Source: Acidaminococcus hominis (GTDB lineage Bacteria; Bacillota; Negativicutes; Acidaminococcales; Acidaminococcaceae). From it: DNA of 64,000 nucleotides. The notes below the pieces were generated by a model, which made no database searches, had not been told where the DNA came from, and was given only the letters and a program-made list of their open reading frames with translations. Positions 32,219 through 40,702 of the stretch are shown here, one piece after another. The stretch lies in NCBI RefSeq assembly GCF_021044795.1, contig NZ_JAJNOP010000001.1. One strand, given 5' to 3'. Made by a program: the position numbers and the translations under genes. How positions within the stretch are numbered: the stretch's first letter is position 1; each line of letters starts with the position of its first letter.

Positions 32219-34326
32219 TAACAGCTTTAAATAAACCGGAATACTATGTCAATCGGGAACTCAGCTGGCTGAAATTCAACCTGCGGGTACTGAAGGAGGC
32301 TGGGGTAAGAAATCTGCCCCTGCTGGAGCGGCTGCGCTTTGTGGCCATTTCTGCCTCCAACCTGGACGAATTCTTCATGGTCCGGGTGGCCGGGCTCATT
32401 GACCGGCTGGAAGCCGGGGACGAACGGCTGGATGCGGCTGGCCTCAGCGTTTCCGACCAGCTGCGGCAGATTTCCCTGGCGGCCCACAACGAAATGAAAT
32501 TAAAGTACCGCTACTTTTTTGCCCTGCTCAATGAGCTGGAAAAGTACGCCGTCAAGTTCCGCCGGGTAAAGGATGTAACCCCGGCCCAGCGGGAAGAACT
32601 GGAACGGTATTACCAGGATATGGTGTTCCCGGTGCTGACCCCCATGGCGGTGGATGCGGCCCGGCCCTTTCCGTTCCTGGCCAACCGTTCCCTGAACCTG
32701 GCCATTGAACTGAAGAACAAGGACGGAGAACAGCGAATTGCCTTTATCCAGGTGCCTTCTGTATTGCCCCGTTTCATTTCCCTGGAAGAAGAAAATAATG
32801 CCCGGAGCTTTGTGTTCCTGGAAGATTTGATCATGGCCCACTGCCAGGACCTGTTCAAAGGCCTGACCATTGTGGATATGGTTCCCTTCCGGATTACCCG
32901 GGACTCGGACCTGGAAGTGGAAGAAGATGCCACCCAGGACCTGATGAAGGAAATCGAACGGTCCCTGCGGAAACGGAAAAGAGGGGCGGCCGTCCGGCTG
33001 GAAATCAACCCCACGGACAGCCAGTTCCTGCAAAAATTCCTGATGCAGAACCTGGAACTGGACCGGGACGATGTGTACGAAATCAAGGGCCCTCTGGACC
33101 TGACTTTCCTCAATAAGTTCATCGACCTGCCGGGGATGGAACAGTGGAAATTTTCCCCGTATACGGCCCAGCAGCCGGAAGAACTGCCGGATTATGAGGA
33201 CCTGTTTGGCAAAATCCGGGAGCACGATATCCTGCTCCACCACCCCTATGAAAGCTTTGACCCCATTGTAAAACTCCTGGCCACGGCGGCAGAGGACCCG
33301 GCGGTCCTGGCCATCAAGGTAACCCTGTACCGGGTCAGCGGCAATTCGCCCCTGGTAGCGTCCCTGGCCCGGGCAGCAGAAAACGGCAAACAGGTTACGG
33401 CCCTGGTGGAACTGAAGGCCCGGTTTGACGAAGAAAACAACATTGTCTGGGCAAGACGCCTGGAGCAGGCCGGCTGCCACGTTATCTACGGACTCATGGG
33501 CCTGAAGACCCACTCCAAGATTATCCTGATTGTCCGGAAAGAAGCGGACGGCATCAAGCGGTATGTCCATCTGGGCACCGGCAACTACAACGACAAGACG
33601 GCCAAGCTGTACACGGACCTGGGCCTCTTGACCTCCAATGACCAATTCGGCCAGGACGCTTCCAGCTTCTTTAACGTCATCAGCGGCTATTCGGAGCCTC
33701 CGGCCATGAACAAGCTGGTGATGGCACCCCTGGGCCTGAGAGAAAAGATGAATGAACTGATTGAGCGGGAAATCGCAGTGGCCAAAAGAGGGGGAGAAGC
33801 CCACATTGTGGCCAAGATGAACTCCCTGATTGACCAGCCCATTATCCAGAAGTACTATGAGGCCTCTCAGGCCGGGGTGAAAATCGATCTGATTGTCCGG
33901 GGTATCTGCGGCCTGAGACCGGGGATTCCCGGAGTCAGCGAAAACATCACCGTCCGGTCCATTATTGGCCGGTTCCTGGAACACAGCCGGGTGTACTATT
34001 TTGCCAACGGCGGGGAAGAAGAACTGTACCTGTCCAGTGCGGATATGATGCCCCGGAACCTGAACGACCGGGTGGAACTGCTGTTCCCGGTGGAGCGGCG
34101 GGTCCATATTGACCGGATCAAGAGCTTCCTGGACCTGTGCCTCAGGGACAATGTAGGGGCCCATGTTATGCTCTCCAATGGCACCTACCGCCGGGCTTAC
34201 CCCCACGGCAGACAGAAAATCAGCGTGCAGGCGGCCCTGATGAAGCGGGCCAAGGACAATGCCCCCAAAAAGGAAATGCCCATGGAACAGCGGCTGAAGC
34301 CCATGTACCATAAGGAAAATGTATAG
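32215..34326 (+). CDS. ppk1: Polyphosphate kinase 1
   Basis: 703 residues, usual length. It makes polyphosphate from ATP at the membrane. The N domain starts YVNRELSWLKFNLRVL. The first PLD-like half carries the autophosphorylated histidine H433 in GLKTHSKIIL, then HLGTGNYNDKTAKLY. The second half has IVRGICGLRPGIPG and the YLSSADMMPRNLNDRVEL block. It is coupled to the Ppx-like gene upstream and ends at a terminator. Its position between phosphate uptake genes and ppx makes this a phosphate-storage locus. Confidence 0.95.
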   Translation: MITALNKPEYYVNRELSWLKFNLRVLKEAGVRNLPLLERLRFVAISASNLDEFFMVRVAGLIDRLEAGDERLDAAGLSVSDQLRQISLAAHNEMKLKYRYFFALLNELEKYAVKFRRVKDVTPAQREELERYYQDMVFPVLTPMAVDAARPFPFLANRSLNLAIELKNKDGEQRIAFIQVPSVLPRFISLEEENNARSFVFLEDLIMAHCQDLFKGLTIVDMVPFRITRDSDLEVEEDATQDLMKEIERSLRKRKRGAAVRLEINPTDSQFLQKFLMQNLELDRDDVYEIKGPLDLTFLNKFIDLPGMEQWKFSPYTAQQPEELPDYEDLFGKIREHDILLHHPYESFDPIVKLLATAAEDPAVLAIKVTLYRVSGNSPLVASLARAAENGKQVTALVELKARFDEENNIVWARRLEQAGCHVIYGLMGLKTHSKIILIVRKEADGIKRYVHLGTGNYNDKTAKLYTDLGLLTSNDQFGQDASSFFNVISGYSEPPAMNKLVMAPLGLREKMNELIEREIAVAKRGGEAHIVAKMNSLIDQPIIQKYYEASQAGVKIDLIVRGICGLRPGIPGVSENITVRSIIGRFLEHSRVYYFANGGEEELYLSSADMMPRNLNDRVELLFPVERRVHIDRIKSFLDLCLRDNVGAHVMLSNGTYRRAYPHGRQKISVQAALMKRAKDNAPKKEMPMEQRLKPMYHKENV

Positions 34327-34341
34327 CAGGAAACCTTCCAG

Positions 34342-34374
34342 GAGCTGCACCCCCGTTGGTGCAGCTCTCTTTTT
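34342..34374 (+). terminator. Terminator of the ppx-like/ppk transcript
   Basis: GAGCTGCACC / GGTGCAGCTC stem, 6-nt loop, then TCTTTTT. Confidence 0.9.
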
Positions 34375-34436
34375 GGGCCAGAAGCGCCTGGAGCGGCCGT
34401 CTGGGGCAGTACCTCTATTCTTTTGACCAAAAAATG

Positions 34437-34445
34437 TGATATAAT
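34437..34445 (+). promoter_or_regulatory. Extended -10 promoter
   Basis: TGATATAAT is a perfect extended -10 (TGn TATAAT), 33 bp before the next start codon; no clear -35. Confidence 0.6.
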
Positions 34446-34478
34446 GTCCCCATCATAGAAAGAGGTGCGAAACAAGCT

Positions 34479-34787
34479 ATGGCAATTCAAAGCGTAACAC
34501 TTAACTACGAAGGCCATTACGGCTATTTGGATTATAACGAAGAAACCAAGGAGATGACGGTCTTCATTCCCGACGCGGAAGAAGCGGCCCAGCGGGTCCG
34601 GGACTTCCTGGCGGAACCCAAGACCATGGAAGTTCCCACAGATGAATGTACCTACCATTTTGGACCGGTAACGGTGGATGCCAAAAACAGCTGGCAGGAA
34701 TGTGAACAGGTGCTGACCCGTCTGTGGGTACATACAGGTGTTTTGGTGGAATGGAGCATGCCGCCCCGTATGACCAACGATTTATGA
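34479..34787 (+). CDS. Small conserved-looking protein of unknown function
   Basis: 102 residues, acidic, no signal or membrane segment. It opens with SVTLNYEGHYGYLDYNEETK, a beta-rich pattern, and contains two cysteines (DECTYHF and WQECEQ). The mid part HFGPVTVDAKNSWQECEQVL looks like a small alpha/beta domain. I do not recognise the family. It has an extended -10 promoter, GAGGTG upstream and GC-typical codon use, so it is probably real. It is followed by the DnaA-box region, with no other gene between. Confidence 0.7.
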   Translation: MAIQSVTLNYEGHYGYLDYNEETKEMTVFIPDAEEAAQRVRDFLAEPKTMEVPTDECTYHFGPVTVDAKNSWQECEQVLTRLWVHTGVLVEWSMPPRMTNDL

Positions 34788-34789
34788 AC

Positions 34790-35099
34790 TTATCCACAGA
34801 GTTATCCACTATAAGCACTGTGCCTGTGGAATCAGTGGATAACTTCTGGGGAAAATGTGGAAAAGTCCCTGGGCTCTTATTCACAGGCTGTGGATAAAGC
34901 CTGGGGAAAGTTTGTTTTCCCAGAGGGAAATTGACCTGCAAAAAGGGAAACAAACCTGAATGATTTTGGGAAAAAGCCCCGCTGTATGCGGCTTTTGGCC
35001 ACTTTTCCTTTTGCCCTGTACGGGGCCGGAAAAAGGGCTGGCGGCGGGCGCCTTTATCCACAGCGGGGGTTTGGCACTGTGGATAAAGCTTGTGGATAA
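34790..35099. other. Cluster of eight DnaA boxes in a noncoding region
   Basis: Matches to TTATNCACA or one-off forms: TTATCCACA at 34790 (+), 34889 (-), 35054 (+), 35078 (-) and 35091 (-); TTATCCACT at 34802 (+) and 34834 (-); TTATTCACA at 34877 (+). A weaker TTTTCCACA lies at 34856 (-). They fall in two groups, 34790-34897 and 35054-35099. No dnaA, dnaN or rpmH lies within the window and no AT-rich unwinding stretch is evident. The region could be a DnaA-titration or regulatory locus, a regulatory region of the next gene, or less likely an origin. Confidence 0.85.
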
Positions 35100-35185
35100 C
35101 CCGGTGGAAACTTGGGGAAAACAGCAGATAAACAGTGAAAAACCGGGCTTGCCCGGGAATCAAATACCAGCAAGGAGGCTGTATT

Positions 35186-35737
35186 GTGGCAGATCGTTTT
35201 TATGAATTAAAGGTAGCAGGACTTACCCGGCGTCTTCCGGTAATCAACATTTCTTCTACCCTGGCTATTGCCGGCTTTGTGATTTTGGGAGACGTGGAAA
35301 TGGTGGAAAAAACTGCGGAGGCCCTGGCCCAAAAGGTGCCGGCCGACGTGGATGTCCTGATGGCGGCAGAAACCAAAGGGATTCCCCTGGTCCATGCCAT
35401 GGCCCGGATCCTGAAAATGGACCGGTATGTGGTGGCCCGGAAATCCATAAAAGCGTATATGGAACATCCTTTGGTGGTGGAAGATGAATCCATTACCACC
35501 CAGGGTAAGCAGATCCTCTGCCTCCAGGACGAAGATATTGATCTGGTCCGGGGCAAAAAGGTCCTGCTGGTAGATGACGTAATCAGCACCGGGGGCTCCA
35601 TGAAAGCCCTGGAAGAGCTGGTGGACCATGCTGGCGGCAAAGTGGTGGGCAAGATAGCCATTTTGGCTGAAGGGGATTCCATTGGCCGGGAAGATATTAC
35701 GGTGCTGGCCAACCTGCCATTGTTCCCTGCGGAATAA
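35186..35737 (+). CDS. Purine phosphoribosyltransferase-like protein (Apt/PRT family)
   Basis: 183 residues. The PRPP-binding loop is VLLVDDVISTGGSM, the standard type I PRT motif, and AAETKGIPLVHAMARIL is the pyrophosphate-loop region of Apt-like enzymes. It probably forms AMP or a related nucleotide from a base and PRPP, though some homologues act as regulators. GTG 35186 is the best start: AAGGAGG sits 7 nt upstream. Its promoter must lie within or beside the DnaA-box cluster, so DnaA could regulate it. A terminator follows. Confidence 0.82.
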   Translation: MADRFYELKVAGLTRRLPVINISSTLAIAGFVILGDVEMVEKTAEALAQKVPADVDVLMAAETKGIPLVHAMARILKMDRYVVARKSIKAYMEHPLVVEDESITTQGKQILCLQDEDIDLVRGKKVLLVDDVISTGGSMKALEELVDHAGGKVVGKIAILAEGDSIGREDITVLANLPLFPAE

Positions 35738-35767
35738 GGCCGGGCATTGATTTGTAAAGAAGCATAC

Positions 35768-35804
35768 AACAGAGCAGTTCTTTTGGGAATTGCTCTGTTT
35801 TTTT
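35768..35804 (+). terminator. Terminator after the phosphoribosyltransferase gene
   Basis: AACAGAGCA / TGCTCTGTT stem with inner pairing, followed by seven T. Confidence 0.88.
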
Positions 35805-35883
35805 AACCTTTTCCTAGACGAACGGTGGGCTTTACTATAAAATAGTAGTATTATATCGTTCGGGAACAAGGGAGGAAAAGAAG

Positions 35884-36750
35884 TTGAAAATTGTTGATCT
35901 GCTGAAAAGTCCTAAGATTTGTGTATCCTGTGAGTTGTTTCCTCCAAAAAAAGGAAATGACCTGAAAAATGCTTTGAATATTGTTCATACTATTGCGGAC
36001 CATGGCGTTGATTATATGAGTGTGACCTACGGCGCCGGTGGTTCTGCGGTGGGCAAGTCCGTGGCCCTGGTAGGAGAAATTGAACGCTGCGGGGTGCCGG
36101 CCCTGGCCCACCTTACCTGTGTGGGGGCTACCGAGGATCGGATTGAAGGGGTACTGGACAGCCTGAAGCAGGTCAACGTGGAAAACGTGCTGGCCCTGCG
36201 GGGGGACAAGCCCCAGGGTATGGACGCCATGCCGGAAGGGGCGTATGCCCACGCCAGTGACCTGGTACGGAAAATCAAAAGCTACGGGGATTTCTGCGTA
36301 GGCGGCACCACTTATCCGGAAGGCCATCCGGAAGCTGCCAGCCTGGATGAAGACCTGGAGCATACGAAAATCAAGGTAGAAGCAGGCTGTGATTTTCTGG
36401 TAACCCAGATGTTCTTTGAAAACAGTATGTTCTACAACTTCATGTATCGGCTGCTGGCCAAGGGCATCCAGGTGCCAGTGGTGGCGGGCATTATGCCGGT
36501 GACCAACGTAAAGCAGATTGAACGGATTTTTACTTTAAGCGGCACCCCGGTGCCGGCTTCCCTCCGGGCTATGGTGGAACGCTTTGCAGACCATCCGGAA
36601 GCCCTGAAACAGGCAGGGATGGCCTACGCCATCGGCCAAATTGTGGACCTGATTGCCAATGGGTTTACCAATATCCACATCTACACCATGAACAAGCCGG
36701 AAATCATCGGCGGCATCCGGGACAATTTGTCGGAAATCATCAAGTTATAA
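35884..36750 (+). CDS. metF: Methylenetetrahydrofolate reductase
   Basis: 288-residue TIM-barrel flavoprotein that reduces 5,10-methylene-THF to 5-methyl-THF for methionine synthesis. The conserved N-terminal CELFPPKKG, YGAGGSAVGKS, HLTCVGATEDRI and VLALRGDKPQG are present, with TQMFFENSMFY further on. It starts with TTG (GGGAGG 8 nt upstream); no better ATG exists. It is the first gene of metF, activation domain, metH, which form one methyl-transfer pathway. Confidence 0.95.
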   Translation: MKIVDLLKSPKICVSCELFPPKKGNDLKNALNIVHTIADHGVDYMSVTYGAGGSAVGKSVALVGEIERCGVPALAHLTCVGATEDRIEGVLDSLKQVNVENVLALRGDKPQGMDAMPEGAYAHASDLVRKIKSYGDFCVGGTTYPEGHPEAASLDEDLEHTKIKVEAGCDFLVTQMFFENSMFYNFMYRLLAKGIQVPVVAGIMPVTNVKQIERIFTLSGTPVPASLRAMVERFADHPEALKQAGMAYAIGQIVDLIANGFTNIHIYTMNKPEIIGGIRDNLSEIIKL

Positions 36751-36762
36751 GAAGGAGAACCT

Positions 36763-37461
36763 ATGGGGGAGTTACGGATCCGGTTTGATGAAAAGGAAGC
36801 CCTGCGCTACTTTGGCGCCCGGCCCGGGGACCAGCAGGCTCAGGCTACGGTGGACCGGGCGTTTTTGCAGCTGCGCAACGAGGTGCAGCCCCGCTCTGTG
36901 TGCCAGAAATGGAACTGCCAGGTAATCCAGGAAGCAGAAGGCCGGCCGGGACGGGTGGTCCTGGAAGGGGGCACCGAATTTATCAGCTCGGGGCTGGCCC
37001 GGCATCTGACGGGCTGCACGGCGCTTCTGCTGTTTGGGGCTACCCTGGGGCCTCGGGTGGATACGGGGCTGAGACGGATCAGTGTCCGCAGCATTGCCGA
37101 GGGGGCTGCAGCCCAGGCTGTGGCGGCGGCTCTGATTGAAACCTACTGTGACGACCAGGAAGTGGTTTGGAAAAGTAAGCTGCCCAGCAGCTATACCTAC
37201 CGGAGCCGGTTTTCCCCGGGCTATGGGGATTGGGCCCTGGAGGAGCAGGAAAAAATTTTCCGGCTGCTCCACTGCGCTAAAACCATTGGCCTGACCCTTA
37301 CCACCGGGGGCATTATGGCTCCCACCAAATCGGTTACGGCTGTCATTGGCATTGATGAAACAGGAAAGGAAAGCGGGGAAGAAACCGCTGCCTGCGGCAA
37401 AAAAAGCAAGTGCAGCAGCTGCAGCAACGTGACCTGTCCTTTCCGTCAGGAGGAACTATGA
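36763..37461 (+). CDS. Stand-alone MetH reactivation-domain protein
   Basis: 232 residues matching the cobalamin-dependent methionine synthase activation domain, the fourth module in E. coli MetH. The AdoMet-binding signature is visible as RSRFSPGYGDW. Here the module is a separate gene just upstream of a metH lacking it, a known arrangement in Firmicutes. It would reductively methylate inactive cob(II)alamin. The C-terminal tail has a Cys-rich motif (CGKKSKCSSCSNVTC) that could bind an Fe-S cluster or zinc and perhaps take part in electron delivery. It overlaps metH by 4 nt. Confidence 0.88.
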   Translation: MGELRIRFDEKEALRYFGARPGDQQAQATVDRAFLQLRNEVQPRSVCQKWNCQVIQEAEGRPGRVVLEGGTEFISSGLARHLTGCTALLLFGATLGPRVDTGLRRISVRSIAEGAAAQAVAAALIETYCDDQEVVWKSKLPSSYTYRSRFSPGYGDWALEEQEKIFRLLHCAKTIGLTLTTGGIMAPTKSVTAVIGIDETGKESGEETAACGKKSKCSSCSNVTCPFRQEEL

Positions 37462-39875
37462 AATTTCAGGAAGCATTATATACGAAGCGTTTGTTTTTTG
37501 ACGGAGCCATGGGTACCATGCTTCAGGAAGCTGGTCTTAAACCGGGGGAACTGCCGGAAACCTGGAACCTGCTTCACCCGGAAAAGGTCCAGGCCATTCA
37601 CCGGGCCTACGTCCGGGCTGGGGTGGATATTCTAAAGACCAATACCTTTGGGGCCAACGCCCTGAAGTTTGGGCCGGAACACGGCACCCCCAACGTGGAA
37701 GAACTGGTCCGGGCGGGGGTGGAAAATGCCCGGGCTGCTTTTGCGGCGGAAGGCCGGGAAGGCTTTGTAGCCCTGGACCTGGGGCCTACGGGCAAGCTGC
37801 TCCAGCCCTTTGGGGACCTGCCCTTTGAGGAGGCGGTGGCCCTGTATGCCCAGCAGGTGAAAGCCGGAGCGGCTGCGGGAGCGGACCTGATCCTGATTGA
37901 AACCATGAGCGATGCCTACGAAGCCAAGGCGGCCATGCTGGCGGCCAAGGAAAATGCGGACCTGCCCTTTGTGTGTACCTTTACCTTTGACCAGGATGGG
38001 AAGCTCCTAAGCGGTGCCGACGTAACGGCGGCCCTGGCCACGGCGGAAGCCCTGGGGGCTGCGGCTGTGGGCTTTAACTGCGGCCTGGGTCCGGACCAGC
38101 TGATCCAGCTGGTGCCCCAGGCCCTGCAGGCCGTGGATATTCCGTTAGTTATGAATCCCAACGCCGGACTGCCGGTGGAGGAAAACGGCCACACGGTATT
38201 CCATATTGGGCCGGAGGATTATGCGCCGCTGATGGTGCCCGTGGCAGAGCTGGGAGTAGCTGTTTTGGGCGGCTGCTGCGGCACCACGCCCCAGCATATT
38301 GCCCAGCTGGTGGCAGCCTGCCGGGATCTACCCCTGCCCCCCAGGAGAAACAGCGCCCCCAGCGTCATTGCCGGCTATGGCAGTGCCGTGGGCTTTGACG
38401 GTATGCCCGTCATCATCGGGGAACGGATTAACCCTACCGGGAAACCCCGGCTGAAGGAAGCCCTGAAAAGCGGAAATATGGACTACGTATGCCAATTGGC
38501 CCTGGAACAGCTGGACAAGGGGGCCCAGGTCCTGGACGTGAACGTAGGGGTCCCCGGGGTCAACGAACCGGAACTGATTGAGCGGGTGATTGTGACCCTC
38601 CAGTCCATTACCTCCGTGCCCTTGCAGATTGATACCTCTAATATTGAGGCCATGGAACGGGGGCTGCGCATCTATAACGGCCGGCCGCTCCTCAACTCCG
38701 TAAACGGCAAGGCCGAGAATCTGGCAGAAGTGCTGCCGCTGGCGGCCAAATACGGGGCAGCTCTGGTGGGGCTGTGTCTGGACGAAAACGGCATTGCAGA
38801 CTCTGCCGCAGGGCGCCTAAAGGTGGCGGACAAGATTGTCGGGGAGGCGGAAAAGGCCGGCCTCCGGCCCCGGGATATGCTTCTGGATCCTTTGGCCATG
38901 ACTATCAGTACCGGCGGGGAAAATGCCCAGATTGCCCTGGCCGTAATCCGGAACCTGAAAAGCCGCCAGCTGAAAACGGTGATGGGGGTGTCCAACATTT
39001 CCTTTGGGCTGCCCAGCCGGGATGCGGTAAACAGTGCCTTCTTCTCTCTGGCTATGGAAGCCGGGCTCAGTGCCGGTATCATCAATCCCAACAGCGGTGC
39101 CATGATGCAGGCCTACTACGCCTACGGGGCTTTAAGCGGTTTGGACAGCGGCTGCAAGAAATATGTGGAATACTTTGCCGACCTGCCCCAGGTGACCCTG
39201 GCCTCCAAAAGCCAAAGCACCGGGAAGGCAGCAGCCGCCGGCAGTCAGGAGCTGGCCCTGGACGAAGCCATCATCAGGGGTCTGCCCAGTGTGGTGGAAA
39301 AGGACGTAAACCAGCTGTTGGCGGACGGCAAGACCGCCCTGTCCATTATCAACGAATGGATGATTCCTGCCCTGAATGTGGTGGGAGAGCAGTTCGAAAA
39401 GAAAAAGCTGTTCCTGCCTCAGCTGCTGGTCAGCGCAGATGCTGCCAAAGCCGGCTTTGAGATCTTAAAGCAGTCCCTGAAGACCGGGAACGCCAGCGAA
39501 GACGGGGAACCCATTGTGGTATGCACGGTAAAGGGGGACATCCACGATATCGGCAAGAATATTGTGAAGGTGCTTCTGGAAAACTATGGCTACCGGGTTA
39601 TCGACCTGGGCAAGGACGTGCCGCCGGAAAAGGTGGTGGCGGCTGCCGTGGAAAATGGCGCCAAACTGGTGGGGCTTAGCGCCCTAATGACTACAACTGT
39701 CAGCTCCATGGCAGAAACCATCCGCCAGCTGCGGAAAGCCCTGCCTGGCTGCAAGGTGATGGTGGGCGGCGCCGTCATGACGGAAGAGTATGCCAAGAGC
39801 ATCGGGGCCGACTTTTATGGGGCCAATGCGGTGGCCAGCGTCCACTATGCCAATGCCCTGTTTGGCAAAAAATAA
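37458..39875 (+). CDS. metH: Cobalamin-dependent methionine synthase (no activation domain)
   Basis: 805 residues. It moves a methyl group from methyl-THF through cobalamin to homocysteine. The homocysteine-binding barrel spans ~1-290, with zinc cysteines in GFNCG and GGCCGTTP. The pterin-binding barrel (~310-600) contains IIGERINPTGKPRLKEAL and DVNVGVPGV. The cap and cobalamin domain (~600-805) has the His ligand in KGDIHDIGKNIV. Full-length MetH is ~1,200 residues; the missing reactivation module is the preceding gene. ATG 37458 follows CAGGAGG. Confidence 0.95.
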   Translation: MKFQEALYTKRLFFDGAMGTMLQEAGLKPGELPETWNLLHPEKVQAIHRAYVRAGVDILKTNTFGANALKFGPEHGTPNVEELVRAGVENARAAFAAEGREGFVALDLGPTGKLLQPFGDLPFEEAVALYAQQVKAGAAAGADLILIETMSDAYEAKAAMLAAKENADLPFVCTFTFDQDGKLLSGADVTAALATAEALGAAAVGFNCGLGPDQLIQLVPQALQAVDIPLVMNPNAGLPVEENGHTVFHIGPEDYAPLMVPVAELGVAVLGGCCGTTPQHIAQLVAACRDLPLPPRRNSAPSVIAGYGSAVGFDGMPVIIGERINPTGKPRLKEALKSGNMDYVCQLALEQLDKGAQVLDVNVGVPGVNEPELIERVIVTLQSITSVPLQIDTSNIEAMERGLRIYNGRPLLNSVNGKAENLAEVLPLAAKYGAALVGLCLDENGIADSAAGRLKVADKIVGEAEKAGLRPRDMLLDPLAMTISTGGENAQIALAVIRNLKSRQLKTVMGVSNISFGLPSRDAVNSAFFSLAMEAGLSAGIINPNSGAMMQAYYAYGALSGLDSGCKKYVEYFADLPQVTLASKSQSTGKAAAAGSQELALDEAIIRGLPSVVEKDVNQLLADGKTALSIINEWMIPALNVVGEQFEKKKLFLPQLLVSADAAKAGFEILKQSLKTGNASEDGEPIVVCTVKGDIHDIGKNIVKVLLENYGYRVIDLGKDVPPEKVVAAAVENGAKLVGLSALMTTTVSSMAETIRQLRKALPGCKVMVGGAVMTEEYAKSIGADFYGANAVASVHYANALFGKK

Positions 39876-39966
39876 TAGTTGGATAGCTATAACATTCCGT
39901 GTTACTATAATACATATTTACAGCTTTTATGCATAAAAAATCTAACCAGAAAGAAGATGCAAAACA

Positions 39967-40701
39967 ATGAAAAGACCTTTGATTGGTGTATCCGGCAGCC
40001 ATATGGTGGATGACCATGGCACCTTTGCCGGGTACCATCGGGCCTACGTGAACGATGACTACATCCGGTCCGTAGTGGAAGCAGGCGGCGTGCCTGTAAT
40101 CCTGCCCTTTACCCAGGACGCAGAAGCGGTGGCCGAAATGGTGGCCCGGGTGGACGGCGTACTTTTTAGCGGCGGCCAGGATGTGTACCCCCTAAACTAC
40201 GGGGAAGAACCCTGCCGGCAGATTGGTCCGGTGTGGCCGGAACGGGACACCTTTGACCAACTGCTGTTTCAGGAAGCCCAAAAGCGGGGCATTCCCGTGG
40301 TGGGCATCTGCCGGGGCCTGCAAATTGTGAACGTGGCCCTGGGCGGCACCCTGTACCAGGACCTGAGCCTGGACAAGAATTCCTACGTAAAACATTCCCA
40401 GAACCAGGACCCGGCTACGGCTACCCACACCGTGGAAATTGCCGAAGGCAGCCGGCTAAGCCGTATCCTGGGAAAAACGGAGTGGGTCACCAATTCCCAC
40501 CATCATCAGACCGTTCACGCGGTGGGCAAGGGCCTTACCGTAACGGCCCGGGCCAAGGACGGCACAGTGGAAGCGATGGAAGGCACGGAGTATCCCTACC
40601 TGATGCTGTACCAGTTCCATCCGGAAATGATGTCCATCAACAATGGGGATGCCAAGAAATTGTTTGCTGATTTTATTCATGCTGCAGAGGGGAACAACTA
40701 A
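39967..40701 (+). CDS. Class I glutamine amidotransferase-like gamma-glutamyl hydrolase (peptidase C26)
   Basis: 244 residues of the PuuD/C26 family. The nucleophile Cys is in VVGICRGLQ, with the catalytic His-Glu in QFHPEM. Such enzymes hydrolyse gamma-glutamyl amide bonds, for example gamma-glutamyl-GABA. The APC permease starts 1 bp after its stop, so the pair may take up and break down a gamma-glutamyl or amine compound. The substrate cannot be fixed. The start follows AAAGAAG. A -10-like TATAAT at 39906 may be its promoter. Confidence 0.88.
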   Translation: MKRPLIGVSGSHMVDDHGTFAGYHRAYVNDDYIRSVVEAGGVPVILPFTQDAEAVAEMVARVDGVLFSGGQDVYPLNYGEEPCRQIGPVWPERDTFDQLLFQEAQKRGIPVVGICRGLQIVNVALGGTLYQDLSLDKNSYVKHSQNQDPATATHTVEIAEGSRLSRILGKTEWVTNSHHHQTVHAVGKGLTVTARAKDGTVEAMEGTEYPYLMLYQFHPEMMSINNGDAKKLFADFIHAAEGNN

Positions 40702-40702
40702 C

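Noticed and set aside
34788..35185. The DnaA-box cluster as the chromosomal origin
   Set aside because: No dnaA, dnaN, recF, rpmH or gidB nearby and no AT-rich unwinding element. Kept as a DnaA-binding locus instead.
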